Of a DNA stretch of 11,112 nucleotides, positions 1 to 5,706 are shown piece after piece. Numbering within the stretch: the stretch's first letter is position 1; each line of letters begins with the position of its first letter. The stretch lies in NCBI GenBank assembly GCA_020697635.1, contig JAEHCT010000028.1, positions 1 through 11,112 of the forward strand. The letters run 5' to 3'. The notes below the pieces were generated by a model. The model saw only the letters and a list, made by a program, of their open reading frames with translations, was not told the origin of the DNA and did not search any database. This stretch comes from Candidatus Bathyarchaeota archaeon (GTDB taxonomy: Archaea > Thermoproteota > Bathyarchaeia > TCS64). The translations under genes were made by a program, and so were the position numbers.

Positions 1-65
1 ATTTAAGTGCATGAATCTGGATGACTTGAGAGCACCACTTATTCTAGATGGAGTTTGGATAGGAT

Positions 66-476
66 CTACACTTCTTCAGGGTCGTCGTTCGGCTCTTTTC
101 TCTCCGCCTTGATGTCTTCCAGTTTTGTACGGAAGTTAGACTCTACTTTGCGAATCTGATCCATCAACTTCGATCCACCGGACTGCACCCTGCTCTGAAC
201 CTTCTGCAAGTCGTCCTTCGACTTCACCATGACGCCGTCCAGAGCGTCTTTGGATCGAGCAGAGTAGTCTGATAGCTTCTCCTTCATTGAACTGGCGGCG
301 CTGTCCAGTGTTTCTTTCAGGGGCGGTTCCCTGTCTCTATAGTCTTTCAGCAGTTGCAGAACGAGGTCACTCTGGGATCTCTCATCGTTCTCCTCAGACC
401 ATTCCGCGAGGAGGGGATTTATCCACGTTAACTCTTCCTCCTCGAAGGTGAAGTACTTCCGCTTCATCTCTGACAT
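66..476 (-). CDS. Small charged, helix-rich hypothetical protein
   Basis: This is a 136-residue protein I cannot assign to a named family. Residues 1-48 look like a compact helical head: a KYFTFEEEEL start, then an ERSQSDLVLQLLKDY helix reminiscent of the second part of a ribbon-helix-helix domain. Residues about 52-125 are a nearly uninterrupted amphipathic helix rich in K, E, D, S and Q, with recurring SxxKxxLxD-type spacing as in coiled-coil or apolipoprotein-like proteins. The tail is acidic (DDPEEV). There is no signal peptide, membrane segment or cysteine, so a soluble cytosolic oligomer is likely. The start at 476 is supported by an AT-rich box at 490-503 that would place transcription within a few bases of this ATG; an in-frame ATG at 467 is an alternative. 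It is the only minus-strand protein gene in this corner, separated from the tRNA gene by 75 bp. Any link to DNA or membranes is a guess. Confidence 0.7.
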   Translation of the reverse strand: MSEMKRKYFTFEEEELTWINPLLAEWSEENDERSQSDLVLQLLKDYRDREPPLKETLDSAASSMKEKLSDYSARSKDALDGVMVKSKDDLQKVQSRVQSGGSKLMDQIRKVESNFRTKLEDIKAERKEPNDDPEEV

Positions 477-489
477 GCCACAGCCCAGT

Positions 490-503
490 ATATTTTATTT
501 TAT
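490..503 (-). promoter_or_regulatory. TATA-like box for the 66-476 gene
   Basis: Read on the minus strand, this is an A/T-only stretch ATAAAATAAAATAT, ending 14 bp before the ATG at 476. With the usual archaeal spacing of about 25 bp from box centre to transcription start, transcription would begin at or within about 10 bases of that ATG, giving a leaderless or nearly leaderless message. No Shine-Dalgarno motif is visible, which agrees with this. Confidence 0.45.
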
Positions 504-551
504 CTTCGTAAAACAGTTATGAATTTCCTGTATGGTTTTGTGATATGTTTT

Positions 552-638
552 TGGCGCCGGGAAAGGGATTTGAACCCTTGGGTCCTTGCGGACACCAGCT
601 TTCCAGGCTGGCGCTCTTCCAGGCTAAGCGACCCCGGC
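552..638 (-). tRNA. tRNA-Ser(GGA), class II, 3' CCA encoded
   Basis: The minus strand folds into a full cloverleaf. The acceptor stem pairs GCCGGGG (638-632) with TCCCGGC (562-556), including one G-U pair. The anticodon stem CCAGC/GCTGG encloses the loop CTGGAAA, giving anticodon GGA (reads UCC and UCU serine codons). A long variable arm is present with stem GTCC/GGAC around GCAA. The T arm is AAGGG-TTCAAAT-CCCTT. The long variable arm and discriminator base G (555) both fit serine. The bases after the discriminator, 554-552, read CCA, so the CCA end is genomically encoded. No intron is seen in the anticodon loop. No clear T-run terminator follows the 3' end. Confidence 0.95.
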
Positions 639-664
639 AACACCGACAAAGTCTAACATGGCTG

Positions 665-676
665 GGATTTAAATCC
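665..676. promoter_or_regulatory. Palindromic TATA element between tRNA-Ser and the DUF2153-like gene
   Basis: GGATTTAAATCC is a perfect 12-bp palindrome. Its ATTTAAAT core lies 29-36 bp upstream of the tRNA 5' end, which suits a box A for the minus-strand tRNA. Because it is symmetric it could also work rightward, giving a leader of roughly 34 bases for the gene starting at 731. A second, rightward candidate TTTAATA lies at 694-700. Confidence 0.55.
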
Positions 677-730
677 TCACCTGCTCCACACAGTTTAATA
701 CACACCGCCCCGTAAATCACCCGAAACACA

Positions 731-1060
731 ATGAACGTCAGCTGGATCGACCGAAGCAAAAAAACGCTGGACATGCTAATCGAGCTACGCGAGAAACGCA
801 ACCAAGACCGCCTCGACCTCGTCAGGACCATGCGGTACGGCTTCGGCGCCCTCAGCCACAGCCTCGGCGGCTGGATGCAGTGGGTCAACAGCCCGGAGGT
901 CATGAGCCAGTTCACACAGGAGGAGCTCCAGGAGATGAGCGACACCATCCTCGACATGGTCACCAAGTTCGTCGAGTATGACCGCGACATCACCGATTTT
1001 GGTATGAAGAAGGGCCTCGGCAAGCAACGCGAGGAAGAGCCCAGCCGCTTCATAATATAA
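731..1060 (+). CDS. DUF2153-like conserved archaeal protein
   Basis: This is a 109-residue soluble protein with predicted helices throughout. The pattern DRLDLVRTMRYGFGALSHSLGGWMQWVN (residues 27-53, two adjoining segments) followed by PEVMSQFTQEELQEM and a DMVTKFVEYDRDIT helix matches my memory of the archaeal DUF2153 family, which has no established function. The length is typical of that family. The ATG at 731 follows AT-rich promoter elements at 667-674 and 694-700 and has no Shine-Dalgarno sequence, suggesting a short or absent leader. It diverges from the tRNA gene and converges with the flavin split-barrel gene, leaving only 12 bp between their stop codons. The reverse strand has a long open frame here, but that is an antisense artefact of GC-rich codons. 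Assignment to the family is from remembered motif shape, not a search. Confidence 0.72.
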   Translation: MNVSWIDRSKKTLDMLIELREKRNQDRLDLVRTMRYGFGALSHSLGGWMQWVNSPEVMSQFTQEELQEMSDTILDMVTKFVEYDRDITDFGMKKGLGKQREEEPSRFII

Positions 1061-1072
1061 ATCTGACAAGGG

Positions 1073-1471
1073 TTAGGCTAGCCTGTCGCCTGCCCCATCG
1101 CCGCCGCTGCCCTGGTATATCTCCAGGACCCTGCAGACTACAGCGGACCTGCCCGGAAACGGCCTCTCACGCTCCGTCGCCAACTTATGCGCCTTAACGT
1201 ACAGCGGCCCATCCGTCACATCCTCGGCCATGCACTTGATCTGATAGCTCCCGCCCTTGCCGTAGCACACGAAGCATACGCGGCCGTTGTCCTTGACGTT
1301 TGCGAGGGTCTTGTTGAGGTAGTTGTTTACCACGCAGAGAGTCTCTTCGTCCTCCCACCACCAGATACCGACGTAGATGATGTTAGGGACTCCCTCCCCG
1401 TTCACCGTCGCCATGGGGATCACCCTCTGGGCGGTGAACGCCGCCTTGATGTTCTCAGGCACCTTAACCAT
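1073..1471 (-). CDS. Pyridoxamine 5'-phosphate oxidase-family flavin split-barrel protein
   Basis: The 132-residue protein has the layout of the small FMN-binding split-barrel family. It opens with VPENIKAAFTAQRVIPMATV, the first helix and strand that start most members. GVPNIIYVGIWWW follows, then an ETLCVVNNYLNKTLANVKDN segment, which in relatives contacts FMN phosphate and builds the dimer, and a later VCFVCYGKGGSYQIKCMAE strand pair. Its size matches short archaeal members that are often annotated only as PPOX-related FMN-binding proteins. The substrate is unknown; relatives include flavin reductases and F420 or heme-binding proteins. The C-terminus (GSGGDGAGDRLA) is flexible. A GGTG sequence sits about 8 bases before the ATG, and TTTAATAA at 1504-1511 lies about 35 bp upstream. 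A stand-alone oxidoreductase is the safest call. Confidence 0.78.
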   Translation of the reverse strand: MVKVPENIKAAFTAQRVIPMATVNGEGVPNIIYVGIWWWEDEETLCVVNNYLNKTLANVKDNGRVCFVCYGKGGSYQIKCMAEDVTDGPLYVKAHKLATERERPFPGRSAVVCRVLEIYQGSGGDGAGDRLA

Positions 1472-1502
1472 TCAAATCACACCCTAATGGGCGCCTGCGA
1501 CG

Positions 1503-1511
1503 CTTATTAAA
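1503..1511. promoter_or_regulatory. Shared TATA-like box of a divergent gene pair
   Basis: CTTATTAAA lies between the split-barrel gene (start 1471, minus) and the dipeptidase gene (start 1559, plus). Its near-symmetric TTATTAA core is about 35 bp from the minus-strand start and about 50 bp from the plus-strand start. It is the clearest A/T box in this 87-bp gap, so it may serve either or both genes. A GGATGA sequence at 1546-1551 is a possible ribosome binding site for the dipeptidase. Confidence 0.35.
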
Positions 1512-1558
1512 CCAGCCAAACGATATTCCCCCATGAAGCAACATAGGGATGACAAGCC

Positions 1559-2563
1559 ATGGACACCATGAATCTGCACAGAAAAGCCGTCGTCGTGGAC
1601 ACCCACTGCGACACCCTGAAGTGTCTCCTACCCGAGTTCACCCGCCCCAGGGACTCCATGTGGGACGACAGAAACGACATCGGGATGGGAGTCAGAAGCA
1701 CCCTCGGCCACGTAGACGCACCGCGTCTCCTGGAGGGAGGGGTGGACTGCCAAGTCTTCGCGGTCTCCAGCGAACGCAGCAGAACCCCCACGCACCCCCT
1801 CAGGACCGCCCTGGAGATGATCGACAGGTTCTACATGGAGTGTAACAGTTGCGACTCCCTCACTCCAGTCACGAGCAGCGACGAGGTGCTGGACGCTAAG
1901 AGGAAGGGCATGGTAGCAGGATTGTTAAGCATCGAAGGGGCCGACGTCATCGAGGGAAAGATAGAGATGCTCCGCGTTTTCCGCCGCCTCGGCGTCAGGA
2001 TGGTGGGGCTCGTCCACAGCATACGAAACCAGCTTGCCGACGGCGTAACCGATAGACGCACGGGCGGCGGCCTCAGCGAGCTCGGGATCCAAGCCGTCGA
2101 GGAACTGAACCGGCTCGGAATGATCATCGACGTGAGCCACATCAACGACGAGGGCTTCTGGGACGTCCTCGACCATACCAAGCACCCGATCATCGCGAGC
2201 CACAGCAACAGCCGCGTCGTCTGCAGCCACCCCCGGAACATGACCGACGAGATGATCGTGGCGCTCGCCGAGAACGACGGCGTCATGGGGATGAACTTCG
2301 CCCCAGGCTTCGTGCACCCCGAGCAGGCCACGCTGCAGAGAGTGGTGGACCACATCGACCACATCGTGGACCTCGTGGGGCCTGACCACGTGGGCCTCGG
2401 CAGCGACTTCGACGGCATCCCATCAACCCCGGTCGGCTTAGAGGACGTAACCAAGATGCCGGGGATAACAGAGGAGTTTGTGAACCGGGAGTACAGCGAA
2501 CTGGACATAAAGAAGATGCTGGGTGGGAACCACCTGAGGCTGATGAAGAAAGTGGTCGGCTAG
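1559..2563 (+). CDS. Peptidase M19 (membrane/renal dipeptidase family)
   Basis: The 334-residue protein is a complete zinc dipeptidase of the amidohydrolase superfamily. These enzymes hydrolyse dipeptides, including ones with a D-residue at the C-terminal side, with two zinc ions in a TIM barrel. The ligands are all visible: H16 and D18 in DTHCD, the bridging E126 in SIEGAD, H194 in DVSH, H215 in ASHSN, and D283 in GSDFDG. HPRN (224-227) and the C-terminal GGNHLRLM are also family hallmarks. There is no signal peptide or lipobox, so the enzyme appears cytosolic, as in other prokaryotic members. Length is normal for archaeal and bacterial members. The start at 1559 keeps the usual short lead before the first metal motif. 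Its stop overlaps the stop of the convergent phosphorylase gene. It may finish digestion of peptides released by the metallopeptidase-like protein further right, but that is only inferred from proximity. Confidence 0.93.
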   Translation: MDTMNLHRKAVVVDTHCDTLKCLLPEFTRPRDSMWDDRNDIGMGVRSTLGHVDAPRLLEGGVDCQVFAVSSERSRTPTHPLRTALEMIDRFYMECNSCDSLTPVTSSDEVLDAKRKGMVAGLLSIEGADVIEGKIEMLRVFRRLGVRMVGLVHSIRNQLADGVTDRRTGGGLSELGIQAVEELNRLGMIIDVSHINDEGFWDVLDHTKHPIIASHSNSRVVCSHPRNMTDEMIVALAENDGVMGMNFAPGFVHPEQATLQRVVDHIDHIVDLVGPDHVGLGSDFDGIPSTPVGLEDVTKMPGITEEFVNREYSELDIKKMLGGNHLRLMKKVVG

Positions 2564-3432
2564 AGGAGGACGCTCTCCCAGCGGAGCCCGCCGCAGCCGC
2601 AGCTCTCGTCGTCCGGATCCATAGCCTTCAGGACGCTGAGAATCGCCTCTGCTGACGGCCTGTTCCACCGTTTCTGGAACTCGCTGAACGCGGTGGAGCC
2701 CTCCCAGCGCGGGTCGACGAGGCCCTCACCGTAGTTAGAAACAAGCTCCAGGGCCGCGTAGCAAGCCCCTATCTCCCGCGCGAAGAAGACCTCGGGCACC
2801 AGGTTCATAGTCACAACGTCGATGCCCATGTTCTGCCACCTGAGCCTGATCTCGGCTGGGCTCTCCAGCCGAGGCCCCTCGGCCACGCCCACGATGCCCC
2901 GCTTGAAGACCCGGGGGAACCCGGCGTCAACACAGGCGTCCACGAGCAGCCCGCTGAGGGCAGGACAGAGGGGCTGACGTAGCCTGTAGCTGAACCTAGG
3001 CACATCTAGGCCCTTGTCCTGGAGGCTCGCCATGAGCATCTGGGGCCGCTTGGTGGTGAAGTCCACGAAGTCGTCGGGGACCACGGCGTCCCCCGGGTCC
3101 AGAAGCCTGTTTGTGCTGCCGCAGAGAGCCGTGCCTAGAATCTTCTTGACCCCTGCCTTCCAGAGCACATAGAATACGCGTTCGCCGCTGCTGTCAGGCT
3201 CCGTGTTCCTTATCTCGCGGGTTATCCCGTGGAAGCCGACGTACAGGAACTCCTTCCCGTCGACCTCCCCGTGGGTGAAAGGCGCTGTGGGGCCGAAAGG
3301 CGTCTCGAAAACCAAGTCTTCTGCAATGATTTTGACGCCTTCGTAGCCGCGGGGGAACCCCGACCCTATGGTGGTGGAGCCCCCGAGGACCGTGATCTTG
3401 ACCCTTGGTATCTCAGCCATAGACAAACTCAT
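2560..3432 (-). CDS. Divergent MTAP/PNP-family nucleoside phosphorylase
   Basis: The 290-residue protein belongs to the trimeric purine nucleoside phosphorylase family that includes 5'-methylthioadenosine phosphorylase, which releases a base and a sugar 1-phosphate. Visible features are the opening phosphate loop VKITVLGGST (11-20), TPFGPTAPFTHGEVDGKEF (44-62), LDPGDAVVPDDFVDFTT (111-127), QPLCPAL (153-159), AEGPRLESPAE (184-194), and MNLVPEVFFARE (209-220). Several are altered: the usual EGPRFST reads EGPRLES, and the base-recognition TDYDCW region reads SNYGEG (232-237). A Cys-Gly-Cys pair sits at 278-280, resembling the C-terminal CXC disulfide of thermophilic archaeal enzymes. I chose the ATG at 3432 because the family begins just before the phosphate loop and a TATA-like box lies at 3468-3475. 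ATGs at 3420 and 3489 are also in frame; the last would add an atypical 19-residue extension. Exact substrate uncertain. Confidence 0.82.
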   Translation of the reverse strand: MSLSMAEIPRVKITVLGGSTTIGSGFPRGYEGVKIIAEDLVFETPFGPTAPFTHGEVDGKEFLYVGFHGITREIRNTEPDSSGERVFYVLWKAGVKKILGTALCGSTNRLLDPGDAVVPDDFVDFTTKRPQMLMASLQDKGLDVPRFSYRLRQPLCPALSGLLVDACVDAGFPRVFKRGIVGVAEGPRLESPAEIRLRWQNMGIDVVTMNLVPEVFFAREIGACYAALELVSNYGEGLVDPRWEGSTAFSEFQKRWNRPSAEAILSVLKAMDPDDESCGCGGLRWESVLL

Positions 3433-3467
3433 GTCTTCAAGGGTTAAAACGGTTATCCGGACCACCG

Positions 3468-3475
3468 AATATACT
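3468..3475 (-). promoter_or_regulatory. TATA-like box for the phosphorylase gene
   Basis: AGTATATT on the minus strand lies about 40 bp upstream of the ATG at 3432. Standard spacing puts transcription start near 3445, giving a leader of about 13 bases. This box would sit inside the gene if translation began at 3489, which argues against the longer start. A further box, GTATAAAC (3508-3515, minus), could drive a longer transcript. Confidence 0.4.
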
Positions 3476-3526
3476 GAAAAGTTGTCCATGGACCCGTAAA
3501 ATCAATAGTTTATACTTAAAAATGAA

Positions 3527-3536
3527 TTATATATTA
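3527..3536 (+). promoter_or_regulatory. Strong TATA box upstream of TFB (distal)
   Basis: TTATATATTA is a near-ideal archaeal box A. It predicts transcription start near 3557, about 16 bases before a small open frame at 3573 and about 134 bases before the TFB start. It lies in the divergent gap between the phosphorylase and TFB genes. Confidence 0.5.
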
Positions 3537-3572
3537 GATTTTACGTCCACCTTCAACGAATCTATAGTAAAT

Positions 3573-3689
3573 ATGGGCGAAAGATATATATACGTGAAAG
3601 GTGCTGTATCGCTGCTCTGTGCGCTAATAAATATTCCGATGGGATTCGGGGTATTCCTAGCGCTTCAGTCTCAAAAAAGGTGTATATGA
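3573..3689 (+). CDS. Possible 38-residue hydrophobic leader ORF upstream of TFB
   Basis: An ATG at 3573 opens a frame of 38 codons that stops with TGA at 3687-3689, one base before the TFB ATG at 3691. The product starts MGERYIYVKG, continues with a mainly apolar stretch AVSLLCALINIPMGFGVFLA that could span a membrane, and ends in a basic QSQKRCI tail. A strong TATA box at 3527-3536 is placed to transcribe it with a 16-base leader. Against it, a second TATA box (3584-3592) lies inside the frame and would bypass it, there is no clear ribosome binding site before 3573, and AT-rich promoter DNA often gives chance hydrophobic frames. It could be a real small membrane protein, a regulatory upstream ORF for TFB, or chance. 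Confidence 0.25.
   Translation: MGERYIYVKGAVSLLCALINIPMGFGVFLALQSQKRCI
3584..3592 (+). promoter_or_regulatory. TATA box with BRE-like lead upstream of TFB (proximal)
   Basis: ATATATATA is preceded by CGAAAG, a purine-rich stretch resembling a TFB recognition element. It predicts transcription start near 3614 and a TFB leader of about 77 bases. A weaker AATAAATATT at 3624-3633 could give a leader of about 35 bases. AGGTG at 3678-3682, eight bases before the TFB ATG, is a good ribosome binding site, so a leadered message is likely. Confidence 0.5.
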
Positions 3690-3690
3690 T

Positions 3691-4620
3691 ATGATATTAA
3701 AACCCAATACACGGCAGGGTAGCGAGGATGTTTGCCCGGAGTGTGGAAGCAGGCACATAATTATTGACGGTGGCTCCGGGGAGAGGATTTGCGGCGGATG
3801 CGGTCTCGTCGTGGCTGACACCATGATCAACGAGGGCCCCGAGTGGAGAGCCTTCAGCCAGGACGAGCGGAACAGTCGCAGCCGCGTAGGGATGCCCCTC
3901 AGCTTCAGCGTCCACGACAAGGGCCTCAGCACGATGATCGGCCAGGTGGGCAAGGACGCGTTCGGCAGAACCATCCCGACAAGCACGATGTTCCAGATGC
4001 TCAGACTCAAGAAGTGGCACATCAGGTCAAGCTATCAATCCAGCGTAGACAGGAACCTGAGCCACGCCATGACCGAGCTCAGCAGGCTAAGCGACAAGCT
4101 CCACATACCCAAACCGGTGAAGGAGCGCGCAGCCGTCATCTACAGGAAGGCCCTAGAGAAGGGACTTGTACGCGGACGCAGCATAAGCGCCATCTCGGCC
4201 GCCAGCCTCTACGCCGCGTGTAGGGTCACAGGGACGCCCAGGACACTACGCGAACTCGGCAAGGTCAGCACAATCGACAAGAAGGACCTGGCCCGCTGCT
4301 ACAGGCTTCTCCTCAGGGAGCTGAACCTGAGCATGCCCATCCCCAAGGCCCAGTACAGGGTGCCCAAGATCGCTGCCAAGGTGGACATCAGCGAGAACAC
4401 ACAGCAGACCGCCGTGAACATCCTCAGGAAGGCCGAGGAGCTGAAGACCACCGCAGGCAAGGACCCCATGGGACTCGCCGCAGCCGCACTCTACATCGCG
4501 TGCGTGATGAACGAGGAGAAGAGGACCCAGAAGATGATCGCGGACGCCGCCGGCGTCACCGAGGTCACCATCAGGAACCGCTACAAGGGCCTCAAGGAAG
4601 CCCTACACCTCGATCTATAG
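3691..4620 (+). CDS. tfb: Transcription initiation factor IIB (TFB)
   Basis: TFB bridges TATA-bound TBP and RNA polymerase and sets the transcription start. The 309-residue protein is complete. The N-terminal zinc ribbon has its four cysteines at C15, C18, C34 and C37 (CPEC and CGGC). The B-reader/linker region follows (about 48-85, GPEWRAFSQDERNSRSRVG with SFSVHDKGLST). Two cyclin-like repeats lie at about 115-208 and 220-305. The second ends in a helix-turn-helix (TQKMIADAAGVTEVTIRNRYKG) that reads the BRE next to the TATA box. Length is close to the usual 300. The ATG at 3691 is backed by AGGTG with 8-base spacing, and the zinc ribbon begins 15 residues in, as is normal. An ATG five bases upstream is out of frame. 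Many archaea carry several TFB paralogues, so I cannot say whether this is the main copy. Confidence 0.97.
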   Translation: MILKPNTRQGSEDVCPECGSRHIIIDGGSGERICGGCGLVVADTMINEGPEWRAFSQDERNSRSRVGMPLSFSVHDKGLSTMIGQVGKDAFGRTIPTSTMFQMLRLKKWHIRSSYQSSVDRNLSHAMTELSRLSDKLHIPKPVKERAAVIYRKALEKGLVRGRSISAISAASLYAACRVTGTPRTLRELGKVSTIDKKDLARCYRLLLRELNLSMPIPKAQYRVPKIAAKVDISENTQQTAVNILRKAEELKTTAGKDPMGLAAAALYIACVMNEEKRTQKMIADAAGVTEVTIRNRYKGLKEALHLDL

Positions 4621-4630
4621 ACTCTAACCC

Positions 4631-4650
4631 ATTTTTGAAAAGTTTTTAAA
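4631..4650 (+). promoter_or_regulatory. T-rich end of TFB and TATA box for the deglycase gene
   Basis: Directly after the TFB stop come two T-runs, ATTTTTG (4631-4637) and GTTTTTAAA (4642-4650). The first could end TFB transcription by the usual archaeal oligo-T signal. The second contains TTTTTAAA (4643-4650), centred about 40 bp before the ATG at 4687, and so is a plausible TATA box with a 14-base leader. The deglycase therefore probably has its own promoter rather than being read through from TFB. Confidence 0.4.
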
Positions 4651-4686
4651 ACTAGATGCGTTCCTTTTTGACATCTGGTGCCACAC

Positions 4687-5706
4687 ATGAGTGAACCCGT
4701 AGACTATTTGACCGAGGAGACCTACCGCCCCTATTGGCTGGAGGACGGGGTGACCGAGGAGACCCTCGACGCGGTCGTCGAGAAGAAGCCCGAGCTGGTG
4801 AAGCTGGGCAAGGAGCTGTCCAAGTATGAGCGCTACTACATGGTGGGCAGCGGTGGAAGCTACAGCGTACAGCTTCCCATCGAGTACCTCGCAGACAAGC
4901 ACACCAAGGTCCCTGTGAAGGCGTACAGCGGCAGGATGTTCCTGGAGCAGCGGCCTGCATCCGTCGACGAGGACGCAGTCGTCGTGTTAATCAGTAGTAG
5001 TGGGAAGACCAAGGAGATCGTAGAGGCGCTGGAGTGGTGCAAGGGGAGGGGAGCCGTCACCGTGGGCCTCACACAGAAACAGGACTCCGTCATCAACGGC
5101 AAGGCGTCCCACGGGTTCGGGTGGGACGCTCGCGGCGTCACCCTAGGTAAACTGGGCAGCCTGTACACATTGTTCGGTTCGATATTCAAGGAGAAAGGCT
5201 GCGAGGTGGGCAAGAGTATGGTGGACACAGTGACCAGGCTCCCCGAAACGCTGCCCAAGATGATCCCAGAAGCCAAGGAAACCGCGAGAAGGCAGGGACT
5301 CGAGCTCAAAGACCATGACGAGATTTTCGTGGTGGGAGGCGGCATTAACTGGGGCCTAGCCTACCAGTACGCGCTCAGCACGTTGATGGAGATGTGCTGG
5401 ATCCACGGCACCGCCGTCGACTACAGCGAGTTCGGGCACGGCGCCCTAGAGATATTCACAGAGGGAACGGCAGCCATATTCCTTCGCGGCAGAGGATGCC
5501 AGCGAGAACTCGAGGAGGCTATAATAAAGTTCAGCAGGGGCAACGGCGTCAAATGCATCGAGTACGACTCCCAGGGCCTCGACGTTGACAACCTGACGAC
5601 TCCCTTCACCCTCTTCATTGAGCTGGAGTGGCTCAGCTACTACCTGAGCCTCGCAAGGAACCGCAGGATGGGCGCCTGGCGGTTCTACGACAAGGCGAAG
5701 TTCTAG
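4687..5706 (+). CDS. frlB: SIS-domain fructosamine-6-phosphate deglycase (FrlB/FraB-like)
   Basis: This 339-residue protein has two sugar isomerase (SIS) domains. SIS 1 carries GSGGSY (54-59) and the phosphate-binding SSSGKTKE (103-110). SIS 2 starts at IFVVGGG (213-219). The segment TLMEMCWIHG (232-241), SEFGHGALE (247-255) and the late LEWLSYYLSL (313-322) closely follow my memory of E. coli FrlB, which splits fructoselysine 6-phosphate into glucose 6-phosphate and lysine. E235 and H251 are 16 residues apart, the same spacing as the reported catalytic pair E214/H230 of Salmonella FraB. The ATG at 4687 is preferred over a GTG at 4678 because GGTG at 4677-4680 then serves as ribosome binding site with 6-base spacing. 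The FrlD-like kinase nearby supports the assignment. The amino partner of the sugar is unknown; another sugar-phosphate isomerase or deaminase role remains possible. Confidence 0.82.
   Translation: MSEPVDYLTEETYRPYWLEDGVTEETLDAVVEKKPELVKLGKELSKYERYYMVGSGGSYSVQLPIEYLADKHTKVPVKAYSGRMFLEQRPASVDEDAVVVLISSSGKTKEIVEALEWCKGRGAVTVGLTQKQDSVINGKASHGFGWDARGVTLGKLGSLYTLFGSIFKEKGCEVGKSMVDTVTRLPETLPKMIPEAKETARRQGLELKDHDEIFVVGGGINWGLAYQYALSTLMEMCWIHGTAVDYSEFGHGALEIFTEGTAAIFLRGRGCQRELEEAIIKFSRGNGVKCIEYDSQGLDVDNLTTPFTLFIELEWLSYYLSLARNRRMGAWRFYDKAKF

Noticed and set aside
517..1053. Minus-strand frame running through the tRNA gene
   Set aside because: It crosses a complete tRNA-Ser and the DUF2153-like gene, with arginine/serine-rich shadow composition.
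785..1069. Antisense frame opposite the DUF2153-like gene
   Set aside because: The composition is low complexity (A, L, E, V, H) and it mirrors the coding strand, while the plus-strand frame has family-like motifs and promoter elements.
1831..2508. Long antisense open frames opposite the M19 dipeptidase
   Set aside because: They lie entirely within a gene with all catalytic motifs intact, are repetitive in composition and resemble no family; GC-rich codons open the reverse frames.
3433..3489. Extension of the phosphorylase to the ATG at 3489
   Set aside because: The added 19 residues precede the normal family start, show no family resemblance, and overlap the best TATA-like box (3468-3475). 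A GTATAAAC box at 3508-3515 leaves a small chance that it is used.
4678..4686. GTG start for the deglycase
   Set aside because: GGTG at 4677-4680 contains this GTG and is better explained as the ribosome binding site for the ATG at 4687.
4860..5345. Antisense frame opposite the deglycase
   Set aside because: It has a serine/proline-rich composition with no domain and sits opposite a clearly conserved SIS protein.
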